Source: Gemmiger_A avium (GTDB lineage Bacteria; Bacillota; Clostridia; Oscillospirales; Ruminococcaceae). From it: a DNA stretch of 33,353 nucleotides. This document shows positions 22,433 through 28,815 of the stretch, one piece after another. The notes under the pieces were generated by a model. It was not told the origin of the DNA. It made no database searches and worked only from the letters and a program-made list of their open reading frames with translations. A program made the translations under genes and the position numbers. Every line of letters starts with the position of its first letter. Positions within the stretch are counted from its first letter, which is position 1. The stretch is taken from contig DXFE01000054.1 of NCBI GenBank assembly GCA_019114585.1, positions 1 through 33,353 on the forward strand, written 5' to 3'.

Positions 22433-22960
22433 TCAGAACTCGATGCCTTCCCGGGCGGGGATGCCCTTGTCAAAGGGATGGCGGCGCTTGACCATTTCGG
22501 TGATATAGTCCGCCCGGTCCAGCAGAAAGTCCGCCGGGTCCCGGCCGGTGAGCACCGTTTCCGGCCGGTCGCTCCGGTCCAGCAGCGCCCGCAGCTTGTC
22601 GGTATCCACCAGTTTCAGATTCACGGCGGCGCAGGCCTCGTCCAGCACCAGCAGATCGCAGGGCAGGGCGGCGGCCTTGTCCAGCAGCTCGTCGTGCAGG
22701 CGGCGGGTGGCGGTTTTTTCCTGGTCGGTCATGTTCCAGAAAAACGCCTCGCACACCTTGCCCGCCAGCACCGTCACATTGGGCAGCGCGGCCAGGGCCT
22801 GCATCTCGTGGGAGGTGCCGTCCTTCAGAAACTGCAGGATCACCACCTGCATCCTGGAATGGGCCGCGCGCAGCGCCAGCCCGGCAGCGCAGCTGGTTTT
22901 GCCCTTGCCGTCGCCGCAGTAGATGTGTACCAGCCCGCGGGCGGTTTCGTTCTGTGTCAT
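22433..22960 (-). CDS. cobO: Cob(I)yrinic acid a,c-diamide adenosyltransferase (BtuR/CobO/CobP family)
   Basis: 175 aa. It transfers the adenosyl group of ATP to reduced corrinoids to form adenosylcobalamin or its precursors. The P-loop GDGKGKTS is at 16-23. The internal LLVLDEACAAVN (Walker B-like, DE) and the C-terminal RHPFDKGIPAREGIEF are family signatures. Start MTQNETARG with GGAGG upstream. No other cobalamin genes and no cobalamin riboswitch were recognised nearby, so it may serve scavenged B12 rather than de novo synthesis. Confidence 0.92.
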   Translation of the reverse strand: MTQNETARGLVHIYCGDGKGKTSCAAGLALRAAHSRMQVVILQFLKDGTSHEMQALAALPNVTVLAGKVCEAFFWNMTDQEKTATRRLHDELLDKAAALPCDLLVLDEACAAVNLKLVDTDKLRALLDRSDRPETVLTGRDPADFLLDRADYITEMVKRRHPFDKGIPAREGIEF

Positions 22961-22979
22961 AGGTTATATCCTCCAAAAG

Positions 22980-23012
22980 AAAAAATGGTGCGGGCCGGAT
23001 GGTTCCGGCCCG
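22980..23012 (-). terminator. Possible terminator at the 3' end of the gene group starting at 27062
   Basis: On the minus strand CGGGCCGGA-ACCA-TCCGGCCCG, a 9-bp perfect stem, is followed five bases later by six U. It lies 46 nt past the stop at 23058 and 20 nt before the cobO start, so it would end the hydrogenase-linked regulatory operon; cobO would then depend on read-through or an unseen promoter. Confidence 0.6.
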
Positions 23013-23025
23013 CCTGTTCCGGGGG

Positions 23026-23050
23026 TATGGGGGGACGTTGTCCCCCCATA
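23026..23050. repeat. Perfect inverted repeat, 11-bp arms
   Basis: TATGGGGGGAC and GTCCCCCCATA flank a 3-nt loop, 8 nt past the stop of the gene at 23058. It resembles the G-rich palindromes at 6611-6637 and 6774-6793 in its run of G, pointing to a repeated type of intergenic palindrome. Confidence 0.75.
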
Positions 23051-23057
23051 TTCAGCC

Positions 23058-23915
23058 TCAGAAAATCCCCGGCACAACCTGCGCCAGCCAGAAACCGGCG
23101 ACGCAGGAGATCACGTTGGCGGTAAAAGCGTAGATGGTGGTGAGCGGGGCGGACGCGCCGCCCCGGCGGCCCAGCAGCGGCCGGTAGGCCACCGCCTCCA
23201 CGATAAACACCAGCACCTCCAGCGGCCAGAAGAAGATCATAAACGCCAGACCGCCCATCCAGTAGGCGATCATATTCAGGCCCAGGTTCAGCAGGATCTG
23301 GGTGACCACGTTTACCGTCAGGATCGGCCGCAGGAACGGCTTCTTCGCAAAGCCGAAGGGCACCGCCACCGCCAGCTCCAGCGCGATGGTGGCCAGGATG
23401 CGCACCAGCAGACTCACCAGTTCCCAGGTGTAGTCATAGCTTTTCCGCAAAACCAGCTGTCCATTCGCCAGATCTGCCAGGTCTACTGTATAGTAGTTGT
23501 CAAAAGCATACCGCGAATAGACCCCGCTGGTCAAGAACTCGCCCGTATCCGGAAAGTACACCAGCAGCTTGTAGGTCACCGGCGGGTAGTAGGTCCAGGC
23601 CAGCGGCCGGGTCTCGCTGCACTGCCAGGCGGTCTGCAAAAAATAGAATCCGTCCGGGTCCTGGTAGGCGGCCATCGCCTGGCGTACCGGTTCATTTTCC
23701 TCCAGGTCGTTTCCCCAGCTGCGGCCCGGCTCGGCGGAGTAGGGCCCCGTGCCGGAGGCCTGGGACAGCAGGGTGGCATAGAACTCCCGCCCCCCGGCGC
23801 CGGTGAAGGTCACCCGCACCGAGGGTTTGGGCCCGATATCCGCAAAGGCGGCCAGGGGCATCGCCAGCGCGAACACCAGCAGCAGGATAAGCAGGGCGGT
23901 CAGTCGTTTTTTCAT
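23058..23915 (-). CDS. Exported/multi-span membrane protein of unknown function
   Basis: 285 aa. Cleavable signal peptide (about 1-24, ending AAFA), then DIGPKPSVRVTFTGAG, a beta-rich extracytoplasmic region (25-165) and four or five membrane segments at the C-terminus (about 172-285). I have a feeling for an N-terminal DIGPKPS motif recurring in clostridial membrane proteins, but I cannot name a family. The start ATG follows GGAGGGATCTGCC; the open frame extends 36 codons upstream, over the end of the PHP gene. It lies 16 nt after the PHP gene and so appears to belong to the operon that begins at 27062; a role linked to hydrogen or redox sensing is only a possibility from context. Confidence 0.65.
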   Translation of the reverse strand: MKKRLTALLILLLVFALAMPLAAFADIGPKPSVRVTFTGAGGREFYATLLSQASGTGPYSAEPGRSWGNDLEENEPVRQAMAAYQDPDGFYFLQTAWQCSETRPLAWTYYPPVTYKLLVYFPDTGEFLTSGVYSRYAFDNYYTVDLADLANGQLVLRKSYDYTWELVSLLVRILATIALELAVAVPFGFAKKPFLRPILTVNVVTQILLNLGLNMIAYWMGGLAFMIFFWPLEVLVFIVEAVAYRPLLGRRGGASAPLTTIYAFTANVISCVAGFWLAQVVPGIF

Positions 23916-23931
23916 GGCAGATCCCTCCGTT

Positions 23932-24648
23932 TCATTCCGGCGCGGGAAGCTGTTCCACCAGCGGCCAAAGCACGCTGTCCGGCCCCAGCAGGGGGAAGTC
24001 CTCCCGCAGGGAGAGCAGGGCATGGGCGTCGCTGCCGGTCAGGGTCTCCAGCCCCGGGGGCAGCAGGCCCGCCGCTTCCAGCCCGGCCTTTTTGGCCGGG
24101 ATGTGCAGCTCGGCGGCGGCAAAGCCCCCGTCCTCCGGCCACAGGCCCAGCGCGCTGAGCACACTGTAGCTGTCGTTGTCCACATGGGCGGGCACCGGCA
24201 CGCCGCCCAGCGCCCGGCAGGCGTCGGCCGCGGCGTACAGATCCAGGTCCACCGCGCCGGTGAGCAGCTTGTCTACCTTATATACGATTCGGTCCTCCTC
24301 ATCCATCACCCATTGTTCGCCCCAAATTTCCGGATCGTAGGGAAAATCCGGCAGATGGGCGTACAGCAGCCGCCCCATCTCCAGCGCCGCCTCCACCGTG
24401 GCAAAGTAGCACAGCAGATGCACCTCCTCGGCGGTGTTCACCTCGATGCCGGGCAAAAGACGCAGCCCGTAGGCCCGGCAGCAGGCTGCCATGGCCGGCA
24501 GGTTCAGGGCGCTGTTGTGGTCGGTCAGGGCGATGAGCTCCGCGCCGTTCAGCGCGCACAGCCCCGCGATGGTGGAGGGCGCCATCTCCCGCTCCGCGCA
24601 GGGGGACAGGCAGGAATGGATGTGCAGGTCGTATTTCAGCGGCCCCAT
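23932..24648 (-). CDS. PHP-domain metal-dependent phosphoesterase
   Basis: 238 aa. The PHP fold motifs are visible: HIHSC (His9/His11 in DLHIHSCLSPC), ALTDHNS (Asp43/His44), GIEVNT, VPAHVDN and the C-terminal TGSDAH. This family hydrolyses phosphate esters with a trinuclear metal site; the substrate here is unknown. It follows the DRTGG-like gene after one intervening base, typical of the hydrogenase-associated PHP genes in clostridial genomes. The start is MGPLKYDLHIHS; the open frame upstream lies over the neighbouring gene in another frame. It includes an unusual insertion (PYDPEIWGEQWVMDEE) between motifs 3 and 4. Confidence 0.86.
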   Translation of the reverse strand: MGPLKYDLHIHSCLSPCAEREMAPSTIAGLCALNGAELIALTDHNSALNLPAMAACCRAYGLRLLPGIEVNTAEEVHLLCYFATVEAALEMGRLLYAHLPDFPYDPEIWGEQWVMDEEDRIVYKVDKLLTGAVDLDLYAAADACRALGGVPVPAHVDNDSYSVLSALGLWPEDGGFAAAELHIPAKKAGLEAAGLLPPGLETLTGSDAHALLSLREDFPLLGPDSVLWPLVEQLPAPE

Positions 24649-24649
24649 C

Positions 24650-24973
24650 TCACTCCATCTCCCGGGCAAAGGCCACGCAGGCCTCGTATTCCGGCAGATC
24701 GGTGGCAAATACGTTGATCCCCTCGGTGCGGGCCCGGGCCAGCGCGTCCGGCATGAGGGTGGCCCCGTGGCACAGCACGATGGCCGCCGCGTCCGCCAGG
24801 CTGGCCACCGCCACCGCATTCAGATTGCCCATCACGGTGAACCAGACCTGCCCCTCGGTACAGCGGCCCATGGCCCAGCTGAGCAGATCCCCGCAGAAGC
24901 CCCCGGTGATCTCCCGCTCCTCCGCGTCCACCAGGGGGGTGAAGTCCAGTTCCCGCAGCAGTTCGGTGGTCAT
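24650..24973 (-). CDS. DRTGG-like domain protein
   Basis: 107 aa. The sequence ITGGFCGDLLSWAMGRCTEG, then VWFTVMGNLNAVAVASLADA, resembles the DRTGG fold found in hydrogenase-linked small proteins and in phosphotransacetylase N-termini. The true DRTGG motif is absent. Its ATG overlaps the stop of the upstream [Fe-S] gene (ATGA, 24970-24973), and its stop is 1 nt from the PHP start, so all are coupled. A role as ligand sensor for the PHP enzyme or ATPase is inference only. Confidence 0.7.
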   Translation of the reverse strand: MTTELLRELDFTPLVDAEEREITGGFCGDLLSWAMGRCTEGQVWFTVMGNLNAVAVASLADAAAIVLCHGATLMPDALARARTEGINVFATDLPEYEACVAFAREME

Positions 24974-26265
24974 GGCGTTTTCTCCTCTCCGTTCAGATTC
25001 AGCGCCCGCAGCACCGCCTCCATCCGGCGGCGCATGAGCACGGTACAGTCGTCCACGCTGGCCTGGCCCCGCACCACGTCCTCGGCCAGGGCCTCGCAGC
25101 TGGGCGCGCCGCAGCTGCCGCAGTCCAGCCCGGGCAGGCTCTCCTGGATCCGGCGCAGCTGGTTGTACTTTTCAAACCGCTCGCTCCGGGTGCCGGAAAG
25201 TTCCAGCACCGGGGCGTATTCCAGATCGGTGTCCCACAGCATGGCGGGCGGGATGCTGGTGCTGGGCAGGTGATTGCGGCTTACCGGCAGGTACCGGCGC
25301 AGCTTTTTCATCTTGGCCCGGGCGATGTAGGGGTTCTCCACCTGCAATACGCCCCCCACGCAGCCGCCCGCGCAGGCGTCCAGTTCCACAAATTCCAGTT
25401 CCCGGTATTTTTCGTCCTCCAGATCTTCCAGCACCCGGATCACGTTTTCGATGCCGTCGGCGGCCAGGTAGTCGTCCACCATCACCAGGCCGCTGCTCTC
25501 GCCGCCGCTCTCGCCCCAGCCCAGGCCGATCCGGCCGGTGTTGCTGGCGCCCTCCCGCGCGGGGGCCTTTTTCAGCGCCGACAGCAGGGGCGGGTATACC
25601 TCCTTGATGGCCACCGCCGCGTCCACCGCGCTGTGCTGCACCCCGATGGGGCTGCGCACATAGCTGATCTTGGCCGGGCAGGGGGACAGGAAGATACAGC
25701 CGATCTTCTCCGGCGCAAGGCCGGTGGTCTCGGCGGCTTTTTTCTTGGCGATGCGGGCCGCCACCTCGATGGGCGGGGCCAGCGGCAGCACATGGTCGAT
25801 CAGATCCGGGTACCGCACCCGGATCAGCCGCACCACCGCCGGGCAGGCGCTGCTGATGGCCGGCCGGGGCACCTGGCCGATCTGCAAAAGGCGCCGGGTG
25901 GCCTCGCTGACCAGCTCGGCCGCCCGGGCCACCTCAAACACCTCGTCAAAGCCCAGTTCCAGCAGGGCGCTGACCACCTGGTCCGGGTCCTCCAGGTTGT
26001 TGAACTGGGCATAAAAACTGGGCGGCGGCAGGGCAATGGTGTATTCGTAGTTGTGCAGCACATCCAGCGGGTCGGCGCTGGCGGTCTTGGCGTGATGGGG
26101 GCAGATGCGGATGCACTCGGCGCAGTCGATGCAGCGCAGCGGATTGATCGCCGCCTTGCCCTCCCGCACCCGGATGGCCTGGGTGGGGCAGCGCTTGATG
26201 CAGTTGATGCAGCCCATGCATTTGTCCCGGTCCAGGGTGACCGAGTGAATAAATTCGTTGTTCAT
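24970..26265 (-). CDS. [FeFe]-hydrogenase-like iron-sulfur protein, possibly sensory
   Basis: 431 aa. N-terminal bacterial ferredoxin domain with two [4Fe-4S] motifs (Cys16-19-22-26 and Cys45-48-51-55). The hydrogenase H-domain follows (about 70-310): L1 is SSACPAV with Ala140 at the usual proton-relay Cys, ligand Cys141; L2 is LSPCPAK with Cys196; L3 is ELDACAGGCVGG with Cys298 and Cys302. All four cluster ligands stay, but flanking residues of catalytic enzymes are changed (Met to Asp296, Glu to Tyr202). A C-terminal Fe-S domain (about 380-405; LDCGSCGAPSCEALAEDV) resembles the Fes domain of corrinoid proteins. No PAS or phosphatase domain. It is likely a sensor or electron carrier rather than a bulk hydrogenase. 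ATG preceded by AGGTG. Confidence 0.8.
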   Translation of the reverse strand: MNNEFIHSVTLDRDKCMGCINCIKRCPTQAIRVREGKAAINPLRCIDCAECIRICPHHAKTASADPLDVLHNYEYTIALPPPSFYAQFNNLEDPDQVVSALLELGFDEVFEVARAAELVSEATRRLLQIGQVPRPAISSACPAVVRLIRVRYPDLIDHVLPLAPPIEVAARIAKKKAAETTGLAPEKIGCIFLSPCPAKISYVRSPIGVQHSAVDAAVAIKEVYPPLLSALKKAPAREGASNTGRIGLGWGESGGESSGLVMVDDYLAADGIENVIRVLEDLEDEKYRELEFVELDACAGGCVGGVLQVENPYIARAKMKKLRRYLPVSRNHLPSTSIPPAMLWDTDLEYAPVLELSGTRSERFEKYNQLRRIQESLPGLDCGSCGAPSCEALAEDVVRGQASVDDCTVLMRRRMEAVLRALNLNGEEKTP

Positions 26266-26293
26266 GGTTCACCTGTGCGGCCGGCCCTGTCCA

Positions 26294-26716
26294 TTACAGG
26301 TCCACCTCCATGCGGATGGTGGTGCCCACCCCCACGGTGGACTGGATGTCGAACCGGTCGGAATATTTTTTCATGTTGGGCAGGCCCATCCCCGCCCCGA
26401 ATCCCAGGCTGCGCACCTCGTCCGGCGCGGTGCTCCAGCCCTCGCTCATGGCCAGGGCGATATCCGGGATGCCGGGCCCGTGATCCTCCAGCAGCATCAC
26501 GATGGTATCCGGCGTAAGGGTCACGGTGATCTCGCCGCCGCCCGCGTGGATGGCCAGGTTGATCTCCCCCTCGTACAGGGCGATGGCGGCCTTGCGCACC
26601 GCCTCCCGGTCCACCCCCATCCGTTTCAGGTTGCGCTTGACATCGGCGGAGGCTTCCCCCGCCCGGGTAAAGTCGTCCCCGGGCACGGTGTAGCGCAGGG
26701 TAATGGCCTCAGACAT
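26294..26716 (-). CDS. Anti-sigma factor-type serine kinase (RsbW/RsbT-like GHKL ATPase)
   Basis: 140 aa. GHKL ATPase motifs are all present: N-box (YEGEINLAIHAGG), G1 EDHGPGIPD, and G2 GFGAGMGLPNMKKY. This is the length and layout of anti-sigma regulatory kinases, which phosphorylate antagonist proteins on Ser/Thr. No sigma factor, STAS antagonist or PP2C/SpoIIE phosphatase is in the window. It lies between a DRTGG gene (8-nt overlap upstream) and the hydrogenase-like gene, suggesting that a redox signal controls its activity or that it phosphorylates a hydrogenase-locus protein. SD GGGAGG. Confidence 0.85.
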   Translation of the reverse strand: MSEAITLRYTVPGDDFTRAGEASADVKRNLKRMGVDREAVRKAAIALYEGEINLAIHAGGGEITVTLTPDTIVMLLEDHGPGIPDIALAMSEGWSTAPDEVRSLGFGAGMGLPNMKKYSDRFDIQSTVGVGTTIRMEVDL

Positions 26717-27062
26717 GGCTCGTACCTCCCCGCAGCCCTTTTTCGTACAGCAGCCCGCAGGCCGAGAACATGGTCTTTTCGGTGGTCAGCACCGCAATGT
26801 CCCGGGCGGCGGCCAGTTCCAGGATGCCCTCCCCGGGCACCTTGCCCCGCACAAACACGATGCACACCATATCCATCATGTCGGCGGTGCGCACCACCTG
26901 CGGGTTGTTCAGGCCGGTCAGCAGCACGCCCTGGTCCTTTACATAGGCCAGCACGTCGCTCATCATATCGCTGCCGCAGGCGGCGTGCACGTCCACCTCC
27001 AGATCGGCGTCGGGGGTCAGAAGACGCGCGCCCAGCGCGTCCAGGATCTCGCGTATCTTCAT
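26709..27062 (-). CDS. DRTGG domain protein
   Basis: 117 aa, about the whole DRTGG fold: MKIREILDALGARLL, then VHAACGSDMMSDVLAYVKDQ and VLLTGLNNPQVVRTADMMD. Such proteins recur beside [FeFe] hydrogenase genes; the fold is also the regulatory part of clostridial phosphotransacetylases and CBS proteins, where it is thought to bind small ligands. First gene of the leftward operon, with AAAGGAG before ATG and a consensus promoter about 60 bp upstream. The frame is open 39 codons upstream, through the promoter, and is not coding. Confidence 0.82.
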   Translation of the reverse strand: MKIREILDALGARLLTPDADLEVDVHAACGSDMMSDVLAYVKDQGVLLTGLNNPQVVRTADMMDMVCIVFVRGKVPGEGILELAAARDIAVLTTEKTMFSACGLLYEKGLRGGTSHV

Positions 27063-27122
27063 GGCAGGCTCGCTCCTTTTTGCGGGCGGCGGGGAATGCC
27101 GTGGCGCCCTTTGTGTATCTTT

Positions 27123-27151
27123 ATCATACCGAAAACCCGCCCTCTGTGCAA
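27123..27151 (-). promoter_or_regulatory. Promoter of the leftward DRTGG-to-PHP operon
   Basis: On the minus strand TTGCAC (27146-27151), 17 bp, TATGAT (27123-27128). The leftward and rightward hydrogenase promoters are about 110 bp apart, close enough for shared control. Confidence 0.8.
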
Positions 27152-27239
27152 GACCGGCGCCGGCAAAAGCACTGTGCAATTTTGATAAAACACTCCTAAC
27201 GAACTGAAAAAATTTACGCTTTGTTTGGCAAATCAGATA

Positions 27240-27268
27240 TAGTCAACAAATGGGCGATATGCTATAAT
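27240..27268 (+). promoter_or_regulatory. Promoter of the hydCBA operon
   Basis: A perfect TATAAT at 27263-27268; 17 bp upstream lies TAGTCA (27240-27245), a weak -35 that leaves room for an activator. The leader is about 80 nt and holds an imperfect hairpin (GCGGGCG with CGCCCGC) before GGGAGG. I did not find a clear Rex (TTGTGAxxxxxxTCACAA) site in the intergenic region. Confidence 0.7.
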
Positions 27269-27357
27269 TGATATAACTTGGCACATGGTGCGGGCGGCTT
27301 CGTTAAAAAAATGCCATCCGTCGCCCGCGTTTGTGAGTAACTATGGGAGGATACAAT

Positions 27358-27846
27358 ATGAGGCGTTTTTCCTCGGTGCCCTTCAACGGCACAAAGGAGC
27401 AGGAACAGCAGCTTACCAGCTGGCTGGAACAGCACAAGGACATGCCCGGCGCGGCCATGCCCGCCTTGCAGAAAGCCCAGGAAATTTACGGCTATCTGCC
27501 CATCGAGGTGCAGCGGATGGTAGCCGAGGGGCTGGGCAAGCCCCTGGCGGAGATCTACGGCATCAGTACATTCTATTCCCAGTTCAGCCTGTGCCCCAAG
27601 GGGGCGTACAAGATCAGCGTCTGCCTGGGCACCGCCTGCTACGTAAAGGGCAGCGGCAAGATCTATGAAAAGCTGCAGGAGATGCTGAACATCACCGGCG
27701 GCGAATGCACCGCCGACGGCAAGTTCAGCCTGGACGCCTGCCGCTGCATCGGCGCCTGCGGCCTGGCCCCGGTCATGACCATCAACGACGACGTGTACGG
27801 CCGGCTGACCGGCGACGAACTGGAAGAGATTCTGTCCCGCTACTGA
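27358..27846 (+). CDS. hydC: NADH-dependent [FeFe] hydrogenase, NuoE-like subunit
   Basis: 162 aa thioredoxin-like [2Fe-2S] subunit. The cluster ligands are Cys89, Cys94 (SVCLGTACYVKG), Cys130 and Cys134 (RCIGACGLAP), the NuoE pattern C-x4-C...C-x3-C. The helical N-terminus ends in YGISTFYSQFSLCPKGAY. With HydB and HydA it makes the multimeric hydrogenase that links NADH and ferredoxin to H2. First gene of the rightward operon; ATG preceded by GGGAGG. Confidence 0.92.
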   Translation: MRRFSSVPFNGTKEQEQQLTSWLEQHKDMPGAAMPALQKAQEIYGYLPIEVQRMVAEGLGKPLAEIYGISTFYSQFSLCPKGAYKISVCLGTACYVKGSGKIYEKLQEMLNITGGECTADGKFSLDACRCIGACGLAPVMTINDDVYGRLTGDELEEILSRY

Positions 27847-27861
27847 TACGGAGGGCGCCGT

Positions 27862-28425
27862 ATGCAGGAACTTTCGATGAACGTGCTGGACATCGCCCAG
27901 AACTCGGTGGCGGCGGGCGCGCCGCTGACCCGGATCACCCTGGAGATCGACCATGCCGCCGGCTGGCAGACCCTGACGGTGGCGGACAACGGCAAGGGCA
28001 TGAGCCCCGAGCTGGCCGCCCGGGTGACCGACCCGTTCTGCACCAGCCGCAAAAGCCGCAAGGTGGGGCTGGGGCTGCCGTTTCTGAAGATGGCGGCCGA
28101 GATGACCGGCGGAGAGATGACCCTGGAAAGCCAGGAGGGGGTGGGTACCACCGTGACCGCCCGGTTCCGCCTGGGGCACATTGACCTGATGCCTTTGGGG
28201 GACATGGCCGCCACCATCGCCGGGCTGATGCAGTGCAATCCAGACAAGGATTTCGTCTACACCCTGCGGGTGGACGGCGAGGAGTTCACGGCGGACAGCC
28301 GGGAGATGAAACAGATCCTGGGCGGGGAAGTAAGCCTGGCCGAGCCCTCGGTGGCGTTGTTCATCCGCCAGTTCATTGAAGAAAACAGCGCCCCACTACT
28401 AGATAAAGGAGAGGAAGCCCTATGA
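27862..28425 (+). CDS. GHKL-type ATP-binding protein within the hydrogenase operon
   Basis: 187 aa. Histidine-kinase-like ATPase domain (about 1-115): N-box MNVLDIAQNSVAAGA, G1 VADNGKGM, a DPF..SR loop, and G2 VGLGLPFLKMAA. No dimerisation/phosphoacceptor histidine domain and no sensor or membrane segment. The C-terminal 70 residues (MATTIAG-like to SVALFIRQFI) are unassigned. It sits between hydC and a [2Fe-2S] protein (ATGA overlap with the latter), a position conserved, I believe, in clostridial hyd operons. Its partner and substrate are unknown. Confidence 0.82.
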   Translation: MQELSMNVLDIAQNSVAAGAPLTRITLEIDHAAGWQTLTVADNGKGMSPELAARVTDPFCTSRKSRKVGLGLPFLKMAAEMTGGEMTLESQEGVGTTVTARFRLGHIDLMPLGDMAATIAGLMQCNPDKDFVYTLRVDGEEFTADSREMKQILGGEVSLAEPSVALFIRQFIEENSAPLLDKGEEAL

Positions 28426-28790
28426 AGAGTTTGCAGGAACTGGCCGCCATCCGCGATAAGATGCGGCAAACCGTGAGCACCCGGGAAGCCGCCCACGACG
28501 CCGTGCGCGTGGTGGTGGGCATGGCCACCTGCGGCATTGCCGCGGGCGCGCGCCCGGTGCTGAACGCTTTTACCGAAGAAGTAGCCGCCGCCGGGCTGAC
28601 CGACGTGCTGGTGACCCAGACCGGCTGCATCGGCATCTGCCAGTATGAGCCGGTGGTGGAGGTGTACATGCCCGGTCAGGCCAAGACCACCTATGTAAAG
28701 ATGACCCCGGACAAGGTCAAGCGGGTCGTGCAGCAGCACCTGAAGGGCGGCAACCCGGTGGCGGAATACACCATCGGCGCGGCCCGCTGA
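28422..28790 (+). CDS. Thioredoxin-like [2Fe-2S] ferredoxin-domain protein with three cysteines
   Basis: 122 aa. The second half follows the NuoE/HydB N-terminal ferredoxin fold: GMATCGIAAGARPVL, then TQTGCIGICQYEPVVEVY. Only three cysteines fall in the cluster region (Cys37, Cys69, Cys73); the first ligand position of HydB (Cys9) is Gly33 here. Either the cluster has a non-Cys ligand or none is bound. Start overlaps the preceding stop as ATGA. Likely an electron-transfer or assembly accessory of the complex. Confidence 0.8.
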   Translation: MKSLQELAAIRDKMRQTVSTREAAHDAVRVVVGMATCGIAAGARPVLNAFTEEVAAAGLTDVLVTQTGCIGICQYEPVVEVYMPGQAKTTYVKMTPDKVKRVVQQHLKGGNPVAEYTIGAAR

Positions 28791-28815
28791 GGGACTAAAG
28801 GGGGAAGATAGCACT

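Noticed and set aside
27152..27357. Rex operator between the hydrogenase operons
   Set aside because: I looked for TTGTGA-type and TTGTTAA-type palindromes; none matched well.
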